This document shows positions 11,201 to 23,200 of a stretch of DNA of 64,000 nucleotides, in pieces. Within the stretch, counting starts at the first letter, position 1, and each line of letters opens with the position of its first letter. The DNA is taken from NCBI RefSeq assembly GCF_963678635.1, contig NC_087063.1:17674143-17738142 (forward strand), given 5' to 3'. A program made the position numbers and the translations under genes. This DNA comes from Symsagittifera roscoffensis (Eukaryota > Xenacoelomorpha > Acoela > Convolutidae). The notes beneath the pieces are model-generated. The model was not told where the DNA came from and did not search any database. It was given only the letters and a program-made list of their open reading frames with translations.

Positions 11201-14200
11201 AATTTTTTTTGTTTTGAGTTTTAAAAAAATATATTTTGTTTTTGAATTCTGATTTCCGATGGTGATTTTGCCCTCGTTTGTCTGGACATGTTTTTTGACA
11301 ACTATCTTCATTTTGATAGATCTATTTGTATAGCAAGTGGCGAAAGTTGAATGTTCAAAAAAAAAGTCCATCTCTTGTTTTGCTTTTTTTGAGTTCTTCG
11401 ATACGTTTTCAACTTTCTGTCGGCCGTGTTTCAAATTACCAGCTCAGCTTTCGTCAAGTTGATTTAAGTGAATATCATTTGTTTTTTAATGTCAACTATT
11501 GTTTTGATAATAGTTTATTTTCATCAACAACATGGTTTTTTTTTGAAAATCAAAGAACCTTTTTATACAGTGGGCAGTGTTTGCTTGTGGACACAGCTTC
11601 TGCCTCAAATGTCTTGCTCTTCTGCTTGATGACCCGAACTTCTCTTCTTTGACCGCTGACCCCAACCTTCCACCTCAGCTGTCACCTCTGACGCTGATGC
11701 GCCCGAAGAAGAATAATGTGAAGTGCCCCCTGTGTAGAAAGTGTGCGTCTGTTTCGACAATCAGTTTTGTCACAACGGAGAATCGGGAGCTAGAAGTATC
11801 TTCTAAAAATGTCGTCGGTGATATCAAGGTTGGTAATTTGAGTTGGCAAAGCGTATTTCAGGTAATTACTCACGTGGAGCAAAATTTCATACTAAGAGGT
11901 CCATTTTTTCCCTATCTAAGTTCATTAAAACTGTTCACTTAATGATGTGGCTGTATAGTATGTTTTCAACAGCATTTTAAAAGCATGTTTTCCATTTCGC
12001 TTATTTAGTGGCAAGTTCCTCTTTGATAATAATGGGTCTGATGAAAATGTATGAGATTTGTTTTTTTAGTCCCAGCCGGACCTTGTTTTTTTTATTAAGT
12101 GGAAAAGTTTTTCTGTGGAAAACTAATTGTTGGACTTTTGTTTGTCTGTTTAGTTTTTGTCGTCTTACGGTCCAAAGCATCACGAATTTCTTTAAAGCAT
12201 CTTTGCAAATTCCTGAAGATATTCTTCAAAGCACCTTTTTAAAAAAATTTTTACACGAGCGATTAGCAACCGTTATCAAATCTCAATATACTCTTTCGGA
12301 TTAACAACATGTTTAACAGAATCACTTGGTATCTTGGTTTATAATTACTTCAATTTTCTAAGCGTCTCCGTCAATTTCAGTCATAAGGTATCGAATACGC
12401 CTGGGACGTCAAAGGTCATCGGTTTGAATCTGACCAGGACCTTTTTCAAAGGAAAATATTCCTTTTCAGAAAAATTGCCGGCTTTTTATTTTCTGCTTGT
12501 TTTGTCGGCTTAGTTGCCACATCTTCGAATTTTTTGCCTTAAGCAGTTTTTATTGTAGTTTCTTACTATGTTTTTATTTATTCCTGCAAATTCTAAATCT
12601 AGATTTGACTTCGTAAATTTTCCTTTGTTTTTTTTTTCACTTAAAACATGATTCTTATATTTTACTAGCCTTATATTAGGTCGCTCGAAGATCAGAGTTT
12701 ATAGTTCAAAGTTTTTCATGACAATATTTGTAGTTTCGCTTGATAATTGTTCTGGGCGTGTTTTCCGCAAATAGAACATTATTTCAGAAACATATTGAAG
12801 TTTTTAATTGTGGTTTATTCACAAATTCTTCCGTTTTCTTTGGACTTAGTGGTTCTCCTTTTTTCCCTGTCTGCTAGATTGCAATGCTCTTTTTGTGGTA
12901 TCGCAAATGATGCGAAACTCTGCTTTGTTTCTTCGTTAAACAATTGTATAAACATATCGACCTATGTTTATCATGTTTTTGTGTTTCGAAGAATGGGGCG
13001 TAAAAATTATAGCGGTTGTTTGCTCAAGTGTTGTCGGCTAAGTTGACACTCGGCAAACGGTTTTGAATGCTGGTTTAACGGCGGTGATGGTGCTTCTTGG
13101 CATATTTTCCTCAAAATGCAGAGCATTCGCGAAAATTTTATGGAATTTTTTTTTCGAATTATAATAATTGACTTAGTTGCCTCCGTATTGTTTTTGTCTT
13201 CCAATGCTATATTTGTGTTGTATCACAAGTGTTGCGAAGCTCCGCTTCTTCTTTGTTTCATTTTCTGAAAAAATGCACTGTCAATAGTGAGATTCAAGGT
13301 TCAATCGGTTATGGCGTTATAACGTGTCCAAATTTTGACCGTGTTTTGGTGAGTTATTTTTTCACAAGAACTGCACTGTGAAGTTTGAGATTGTGAGTTC
13401 AATAATAAGAACAGGTAATGAAATAGTCTTAAAAATGCTTTTCTTGGGTTTTTGGCTTATTGACAATTTTTGTGAACGTTTCATCTCTGAACAAATTCTT
13501 CCAAAACTGCTTTTAAAGGTTCAACGAAAGAAAAGAGTGCACGGATTTTTCCTGTATATACAGTTTCAAGCTATTTTCTTAAGAAAATCATCGCTTTTCT
13601 ACAGGAAATTGCTTGAAACTGCATATTCAGGAAAATTCAAGGCGTTCGTTTCTGTCGGTTTTGGAAGAGCAGCTTTTGAGAAAAAAAAAGAAAAAATGTT
13701 ACAAAAAACGTTCAAGGAAAATTTTTTGAACGGTTAAATGTTTTTTGAGAATCTCCCTGCCAAATCTTACCCTGCCAAATCTGAGGTTAATGTTCCAATT
13801 GGAAAAAATATTTTCGGGAAACTTCCTTGCATAATCCTCTCCCTATTTTGGTAAGGAAATCAGTTTAAACCAAGCAAAAGAAATCTTTTGACCGTTTTAG
13901 TGAAAAATTTTAATATCCTCAATAATTATACTGCCAAACCTGAGATAATGGATTTATTCGAACGACCAGATTTTGGGTATCTGCCCTGCATTAGGAGCGT
14001 TACCCTGGTTTAGTAGAGAAAGCGTTATAGATAGAAAAGTCAAATATTAGATTTGTCGTTCTTTTTATTGGAATAGTTTTCAAATTAACTCAAATAAATC
14101 TGAGATATAGGAGAACGAATTTCCCCTGGTAAACGTCAAATTTTAAAAAACTCTGGTTTTGGGTGAAGTCCATTTTTGGAAATTTGGAAATAACGCGTTT

Positions 14201-17200
14201 CCTTCCGCATCAGCGAAATGTTTTCTAACAAAATTTCAAACAGTTACCACCAGCTTCAGCTGTGCTACTATTGTTGGACTATCTACAAGATCAGATGGCG
14301 GAGTTGGGAGGACGTAAGCCTCTTATTTTTTAAGCCCTTGCCTTGAATCTGGAGCATGGAAGTTTTTAATTTTCAATACTTTTTTTTGTTTTTTTCTGTA
14401 TCGCTTTTTTTCTGTGTTGATACTTGATAATTTGAATCTGCAGGATTAGATACCTTTTTTAAAGATTTTTTGTAGAGATTAATAAAAAAGGCGTTTATTT
14501 TTTTTTCTTTTTTGAAATGGAATAAACTAACTCCTTTAGTCTTCAATACTTTCAATAGCTGGAAAGCGACTGTATCATATCAAAATTGAATCGATGTTGA
14601 TTTACTTACTATAAGTTGTGGGCAAATGAATCGATTAAATTATGAGAAAACAAACCTGCGTTTTTTATTGAGTTTCTTTAAGAACAAATTATCTGATCAT
14701 CTAAAGCGTGCTTTGTTTGCTCCAAAATGGCCGCCCCGTTGATCTTTGATCGATCTTCTAACTCTTCAGGTGGAGATGAAATTCGGTAGTTGCTACAAGA
14801 AGGCGGGTGAGTTGAATTTGTCGGGTTTGATTGCAGGGAAGGTGGAGATTGCGGAAGGTTGCGAAGGTGAACTGGGAGTGTCGGGTGGTCTTCAGGCGAC
14901 TGGAGTTGGTGGCTGCAGCCCTTGATCCTGTGATGAAGAAGAAGAGGATTCGGAAAGACCGTTATAGGAAGTGTCGGATGGATGATGAGAAAGTGGAGTT
15001 GGATGACTGACCATGTTTTCAAATTTATTTTTGATCACCATCGTTCGAAATCGAAGAACTCTCCGCTTTGCCAATCCGACGCTTAGTTTTGGTTGCTTTT
15101 GCTGCTTGCGTGGTTATCTCCCCACCAGCTGCCTGAATGACTAGATTGTTTTTGTCAATTGACCGTTTGAGCTCGTTCCTCATTTGCTTCGAGACTTGTT
15201 GGCTGTGCTGGAATAAGTTGCTGGAAACTTGACTAGTCTGCAACCAAGAAGGTCATGACCACCAAGTTTTGTAATTCAGCTGCTGCTACTGGTCGAGTTA
15301 TTTGATCGGCTGAGTTTGACTGAGTTGGAGCCTATTTCCACCTGTCGGCTGGTAATATCTGTTGAATTTTGGCAATGCGGTTGAAGATGCTTTTGTTGAA
15401 AGTTTTGAAAGGTATTTCAGGAGTCTACATCCCAGAACCTTTGATCGAAGCCCAAATTTTGGAATGATGTCTTCCTTCGTGCAAGTTGTGACTTGGCATA
15501 TAGAAAAGAAGTGTGGGTTCCTGCGTCTGATGTTGTTCTGGCATAGATAGCTGCTCCATAAGGCATCTCCGATGCATTGCAGAAGAGATAAAGATCGACT
15601 TACTGAAAGCTGTCCTGGGCCAAGTATAGAAGTACAGCCAGAGAAGACAAAAAAACCTGAGCTATCGATCAAGTCTTCGAATTGGTGCGCTATATGTGCC
15701 CCAACATCGTCCTCCCATTCTAAATATCCATCCCATGTTTTTTGGAATACAGTCTTCGGCCTTACCGTTACAGAAAACACTTGTCTAAGGTGATCAAAAA
15801 CTAGTCTAAAGTTGCCTGCTATCTTCCGGCGAGTGATCGTAGGTGGTCGAGTGCTTTCGGGTAAAGCTAATGAGCTGCTCTCCATCATTTCAGATTGTTC
15901 CTCAGATATTTTGTTCGAAAACATCTTTGGGCATATTTGAAAAGCGTTGTGGCTTTTAGCGGGGGGTTGATTTCTCATTTTGAAAATTTCTGTCGAAATT
16001 GACCACATTATGGATCCTGTGAAATCGTTTTGATTTGTGAAAAGTTTTTAAACGAGGCATCTGGATAATTCCTGTCAATAGAGAATTAGCCAGTAAAGCA
16101 TACTGATGGCCACTTGCTCCGATGTGTGGTTTTTTCACTCGGAAAACTGCTCAAAGCTGACCACTTTTTGGGTAGAATCGATCTCGAAACTTGCTCAACC
16201 TATTTTTTATGACTCTTGTTAATGCGTATTCGTACTTGGCCAATCTTGTTGAATGCAACTGTCAAGGTGTAATTGCTCATTGTTTTCTTTTTCAACATTT
16301 TTATGCGTCCGGAGTTGACCAGGGATTCGTTTGAGACCTCGTGAAATCTATTTCCTAAATTGTTTTTTCCTCGGCAAAAATCTAAGCGATTCTTTGGGCC
16401 TCGGTTGGGTTTCGAATGCACCAGGTTCTGGTTTCCAGAGGTTCCTGCTTCCTTGTCATTTTGTGGGCTGAACTTGAGCACATTTTTGATTTTTCACCAG
16501 CAACTGGAATTGCTTCAAAATCAAGACTCGAGGCATTGGCTAGTTTGATTAAGTTTGCGGTGCCATAGATTCAATTTCTTCGTACACCAGTATTGGAATC
16601 AGTTGGAAACTGGGTAACGATTGAACCCAAGAAATTTGACGCTGTTGTCATTTGCTGCTGAGAATAATTCTTTGTTTTCATGCAGTTTGCCGGGTAAATC
16701 GTTCATGATAACCTTGCGGTTGCTTGCCCACTTTCGAATTTGCAAGCAGACTTTTTCCAGAGTTTCCTTGATACTCTGGCAGATTCTGATGGGTTGTTCC
16801 TCAGTATCTGCACCACCCATGTAGTCATTCGCGCATAAGGACTCGCGAATTCCTGGCTTTGTCTACATCGTGGTATTGTCGCATTATGTTGCAATTTTGT
16901 GCAATCGGAACCGAACAGGGATGTTGAAGAGCTCTGGGACCAATCCGCTGACAATGGTTCAATGATTTTTCATTTGAAGTCGGAGCTGATCAGTTGAAAA
17001 CAGCCCTGCACTTTGTTGTCGTTGAATCTGACTTCAAACTGCTTGATGAGGCATGATTAAGTACTTCCCGACTGACAGAAACTGATCTGACACAGGTACT
17101 TTCTCTATATTGCCAGTGTCAATTGTCTTTTGGACGAAAACATTATATTGGTTTTTGGCTTCACGGTTCTGCCGTTAGCTGCTTTTCATTGCAAATGAAT

Positions 17201-20200
17201 TGCCGGAAAGCTTTGCGTGCTGACTGACCAAAATCGGACCACCATTCATTGGTGATCTCGTCATAGGTCCCCTGTGACTCGATGGGCAGTCTCACCTTAG
17301 CTCGTTCATCTGTGTCTGAGCCATATGTCGTAGTCTGATCGAAACGTTGGATGCACTCAAGCTTGTTGCATGAGTTTCGGGATTCCGGGATGAAAGAATA
17401 TCTTCAATTTCCCAGAATCTGTCAAATGTAGTGGACTGGTTGTCAAAGAAATTGATTTCATACCGCAGGGATTCGTTTCTTAGTATGACTCTGTGGACGG
17501 TGTGAGCAACCACTGAGGCTGTCCAGCCAAGTATCGTGTTGGTTGGAAATAGTTCTTTCCTTGACATTCCGTGAATTCACAATGTGCGGAGACGAATTGT
17601 CCAAAAAAGAGATCAGTTCTATTAGGCTTGCCGAAAGATAGATCTGCTCAATTGAAGTTGCTGGCCTTTTGTAGATCTGTGGCTGCAATTTACGTTTTTG
17701 AGTGCTCGTGATTCTTGATGTATTCGAACACCACACAAGAAACTTTCAAATTGTTACCAGACTTCGGTAGAATTGTGATTCATTCGACCATGGGTAGACA
17801 TAGCGTTCTTCTGGTTTACTCCAACTATGCGATTTGGAGCTTCAGTTGGTTTGATGTCAAGCCAGTGTATGGCCTCTGTGGGGATTTGACCTTCGTCTGA
17901 TCACAAGTGTCATAGAGCGCCCTCAGGTGATGAAATGGATCGTTCTGAGATCGAATTTTAAGTCTTGCCGTTGGAAGAACTGTGATGGTTCCAGTTCGCT
18001 TGATTTGAAGAGCATTCATTGTCACTGTGAGGTGAAGATTAGGTTGGCTTGAACTGCCATGTAGTGGTATGATGCTTTTTTTGACATGTCTTGCACAATG
18101 ATGTTGAAGGACATTGATGGATGCCGTGACTGACAGACAAACAAGTGAAGCACCTCCTTTTGCTGATCGCAGAATCCTTCCGTTCTGATGTTGTCATCTA
18201 TCTTTGTTTCTCACACTGACTCATTGTATGTGTCATGGCAGATTTGAACTGTGGTCAAGTGAAGCCTTTCTTGTGAGATCTTTTCTATTATAGCGAAGAA
18301 CATCTGCTGTGCTGCTCATGCTCAGGTTTATGGGATCTGGAATTAGATCCTTGAACGACCTCTTCCTGACTCTGTTGTCTAAGAATGACATGAGTCGATC
18401 AAAGTCAAGCACTTCAGTCCCATCGTTAGCAGTTTCACATGCCTTGTGAGACTCAGAATCGAGATTCTCGAAAAAAGGAAATGCCACAAATCGTTTTCTA
18501 CTGATCTTCCGAGTGCCTTGATTGATTGCGAAGTGTCATTGCAGCTGACGAAGCTAAGATACGTTTTCCGTTTGAACTGCATTGATTCCATGAATCCTTG
18601 ACAATAGTTTGGAAGTAGCGCTCTACTCTAGCATTTTTAGCGATTGAGGTTACCTCGTCCTTGCTTTCTATGGTCTCCAGTTTTATGATGTTTAGAAGCG
18701 CGGCTGGTCAAAAAACTCCTGTCATACATAATTTTCAGAACTGCTGACAGCTTGGCAATGTCATTGACAGTTGATTGAAACTTATCGATGAAGCTTAGCC
18801 AGGTAGTGAAGTCGACACTGAAGCTAGGCAGATTTATCTGCGGTAATCTTGCCGTGATTGTTGTACGTTCGATCTGCGCAGTTGCAAAACAGTTGATGGG
18901 CTGAGAGATGATCTTTCTCTTTGCGGCTTTAAGAGTTTGGCGAGCAGCCTTCTGTGTTTCCTGACATTGATCAAATACTTGGTCGTATTCTGAATCATCA
19001 AAGATAGCATCAAGCAGCTCGTGATCAGTATTTGAGGATTGAGTCAAGCAATGCTCAAGCTCGGTTTTTTATCGCTCAACTCGTCTTGGTTGCGATACGA
19101 TCGAGAATAGCACAAAGGTCGCTAACTTGAGAAACTTGCCGTTTCAGAACTTGTAGACAACTTTGAGCTCGCTTAAACTTCTCCATAGTCGATGGAGCTT
19201 GTTTTTAAAAAAGGCTCAGCCTGTTTGCTTATTTTCTTAGGTTATGAGGCAGACCAGAACAAATACTTCGCAATAGCTGGAAAGCGACTGTTATATATAA
19301 GAATTGAGTTAATGGTGAATTACTTACTAGAAATTGGGGGTAAATGAAATGGAAAATTAACATGCGTTTGTATTGAGCTTACATGTGAACAAATTGTCTT
19401 ATCATTTAAAACGTGCTTTGTTTGCTAGAAACAGTCCTCATATATGAGTTTTTCCACCATTTGTTGCAGTATTTGGTTGTACTTTTATCTTTCCTCAATT
19501 TTGCAGTTTGTTCAATTGAGCAGCGGTTGTTTAGGGAGATTTGTCGGCGAAAACTCACGAATTGGTCAAGTTGGTGAAAGGAATAATCGATTCAGATGCC
19601 ACTGCTAAAGTCCTAATATTCTCGAGTGTGAGTAAACATTTTCAAACTTGACTGAAAATTTATAAACAAATAATGTGAAAAAAAAACTTGTTTGTTTTAG
19701 TGGAACGAAGTGTTGACGATTCTTGCTTATGCTTTCGAATTGAATGAGGTCCCCTTTCTACTTCACAAATCTGGATCAGCATTCCAGGTTCTCCTTGAAT
19801 TTTTTCCGAAAAGAGTTCTAGTTCAAAAATCAAATTAAGTTGGCTGCAAATCATTAATTTTGTGCGAAGTTTCACTAACATAAAAATTATGCTTCAGAAA
19901 CAGAGTTATTTTTAATATTTCCAGTGTTTTGAGTAGTGTTTAGTAATTTTCCCTTTTCCGAAATAAATTTTGATGTGAACTCAGTGCATGTTTTCAGGGC
20001 GTACTAAATAAGTTCAAGCGGGACAATGTGTTCCCAGTCTTACTGCTTCCCTACAAATCGAGTAGCAGTGGGCTAAATATAATAGAAGCGAACCACGTAA
20101 TAATAGTGGAGCCAGTGTTGAATCCAGCTGTAATTCATCAGGCCATAGGAAGAGTGGACCGCATATCACAGTGCAGGTGAGTTTGTTCCAGGAGTTTTTT

Positions 20201-23200
20201 TTTCGAAATATTGTTTGAAGCTGCTAACTTGCGAAATGATCCATAAATGAATGAATCTATAATTTCAAATCGGATATGAATCGAGAAAACATGAAGAACT
20301 CTAAGTTTCAAAAGCCAGTTTTATTTTCCAGAATTATTCGCGGAATGAAATACTGACCATTTCAGTTTTTAATCAGAACGCTGTGTGATACTACTGGGCT
20401 ATTTTTTAAACCTAAGTCGCAAATATTAGTGCTACTTTTGGGCGATACTCTTAAAGCATGAGGCTGAATTGGATATTTATTAGCATGTGCGTTGACATTT
20501 GATTGTTAAAAAGTTGATACAGTTGATAATTCTTTCAATCATCAAATGAACTGGAGAGAGATATTTGTGTCATACAACAGTACAATAGTGAGAAGTTTCT
20601 ATTCAGAAATTTTCGAACTTAGCATATTTCGCGAAAATCTGAAATACATACTTTATACTCATTTTGGCTGTTTACTTTTCATTTTATTATCGGCAGAGTT
20701 AGTGTGGTTGCCTTTAGCTTATTACATTCCAAATTATTGCATTAAAATTGCGCTTTTGTGCTTTTAAAGCTCACTTTTGCTGATTTCTATACGCTTCTGT
20801 GGCACAATTGTGTTGGGCAGTCAACTGGAAAGTTTGAATGTTCGAGGACTGAGGTTCAGTTCCCGTAGAGGGTATTTTTAATTTTTGGAACTGATTAATT
20901 GTTGGAATTTTTTCTTTTTTTTTTCTGACCCGTTTAAAGATACTTGTTGGCGTTTTTTTCTGATTCAAACGTCACTGAAAAGGTTCAGTACGTTTTTAAC
21001 GGTCAAGAAAAAACGGGTTTTATTTAATTGCTTTGAAACGATTCTTTGTTTTTTGGAACGATTTTTTGTTTACACAAGTCAGCTTAGTAATGCTTACACA
21101 AAAGCGAGTATTTTATGTCCAACCTAAATCGAAAATATTGGTGCTACTTTTGAAGGCACCTTTACGGCTTTTTGGATTAATTTGAGTGTTTTTTTTCTCG
21201 GATGTTTCTATTTTCTTCGCGTTTTTTATCAGAGTTTTTTGCCTAGCTTGTCTCTCTTAAGGTCAGTGTTATTATGTATTTTTGAATTGGCGTTTTCTTT
21301 TGAGTTGGGTTTTCTTTGTTCTAGTGGAAGTATTATTTTTTGAAACAGGGTTGTCTTTTCTATTCATTTGTTTCTTTTATAACCTACTGCTTGTTTTTTG
21401 ACCCTGTTTTTTGTTTAAGCGTTTTTTTCGGACGTTTTATGGAGTAGGTTTTTTATTCGCATTAGGTTGTTGAATAGTGATTCTTTTTGATTGAATTAAA
21501 CGAGAGCTTTAATCCAAAACGAAATGCTTCCATCAATTTTAGTATACGGTTTAGATTTTTTGGGTTCGTCTGTTTGGTTTCAATGTTGTTTTTACTCCAG
21601 TATTGTTTTTTTTGGACAAGGGTTTTTTGTGGTTTGGCGATAGGGTTGCATTCTTACACTTGCGGTTAGAAGTCTCTTGAAATCGGGAACAAGAATTTTT
21701 CCCGTGAACAATTTTTTTTATACAAACCTCGTTTTTGAACCTCAACAGTTTCCAGCCTCTTTCCCACTTGGTCTGGAGATAAAGTGGATGCGTTTGCACC
21801 TTAAGGTTAGGGGTTCGAGTCTTGGTCAGACCTTTTTTTTTCAGGAGGTAGAAATTATTTTGTTTCCGGAAAAGTGACTGATCGGACTTTAGTCTGTCTG
21901 CGAGAGTTTGTCGGCTTAATTACCACATCTGTTTTTGGTTTTTCTTGTGATACACAAAGTATTCTTTGTAGTTATAAATGATGTTGATTTACACTGATTT
22001 AGTATTTTTTCGCTTAAAAGCTTTACTCAGTCTTAATAGTTTCGGCTAAAGTTTTATCGGCTCAAACAACATATTTTGTGTCGTTTGAAGGGCAGAAATT
22101 TATTATATTTAAAAATAAGGGCAAACATTGATTATATCTATTATATATTTAAATGCGGCTTCACCATTTCTCAATAAATCTCACCACGTTTAAGCTTTTA
22201 ACGTATTATATTTGCATGTTTAACGAAAAATTTTCACGTTTAAGCTATATCGTATATTGCAATGGTTATGATTTTTTTTCCTTTTTCCATATTGATGTCA
22301 GTGTTTATTTCACCGAGTTAAAAATAAGGAGCCCAAAAGTGGGATGCTGCGATGGTTTCCCCAGGTGTTGTGATTTGCTGGCCTCCATATATAAATAACC
22401 AAATCCTTTTGATTTACGAAATAAGGCAAAAACTTAATTAAAAAAATTTCTCAAAATTTGAAATTCTCAACCCTGTAACTTGGTGCTGTCAGGGTACTCT
22501 CAGGGGTTGCCTCTAAATGTCATTTCTCAAATCCTTGTAGTTTTCGAGATATGACGTTTTTTGTGATTTTTTCAAAAATTTTCAGAAAACTAAATTTAAT
22601 ATTTTCCTAAAAATTGGAAGTTCCCAAATCTGCAGTGGGGGCCATCAGAGTATTCTCAGCTTGTCAGAATTTTCGAATCTTGCCTTCAAATATAAATGCT
22701 CAAATTTTGTTAGTTTTCCAGATTTGACGTTTTTTGTGATTTTTTCAAAAAAAATTCGGAAAACTTAAATTAAAACTTTTTTCAAAATTCGAAATTCCTA
22801 CTCCTATAGCTGGGGGCTGTCAGAGTAACTTTGGGGGTTTCGAATCTTGCTTTGAAATATGACTGCTTAAATCTCGGTAGTTTTCGGGATGTGACGTTTT
22901 TTCTGGTTTTCAACAAAATATCTGTTTAAGAAAACTTAAGTTTGAAGTTTCTCAAATTTGGATTTCCCATCGCTGTAGTTGGGTACTGTAAGAGTACTCT
23001 CAGGAGTTGCAAATCTTGCGTCCAAATGCGACTGCTCAATTTCTTCTAGTTCCCGACATTTGACGTTTCTTAGTTCATAAATTTTTTTCAAAGAACTTAA
23101 GCATAACTTCACAAAATTTTATTAAAAACTTTGAAAAATTTGTTTTTACGAACCCTGTAATTGGGTGCTGTCACACTCAAAGAATGCAGATCTTATTTCC

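Larger units (their letters stand above)
14542..19426 (-). mobile_element. BEL/Pao LTR retrotransposon, degenerate, antisense in SHPRH intron
   Basis: Two similar terminal segments (14542-14721, 19260-19426) bracket gag-pol remnants read on the - strand: DUF1759-type gag, a CCHC knuckle, a DUF1758-type protease region, reverse transcriptase and the peptidase A17/RNase H region. Only about 0.6 kb separates the last recognisable pol segment from the 3' LTR, so the distal RNase H and integrase are deleted. Frameshifts and stops break every domain. BEL/Pao elements are known from animals, which supports a metazoan source. It lies between SHPRH exons 4 and 5 in the opposite orientation. Confidence 0.85.

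Noticed and set aside
10997-11434. 145-codon Lys/Asn-rich ORF on the - strand
   Set aside because: It is the complement of T-rich intron sequence; the protein is a low-complexity Lys/Ser product with no domain.
13378-13737. 119-codon ORF on the + strand
   Set aside because: It overlaps diverged tandem repeat units and the hairpin at 13547-13635, and shows no protein motif.
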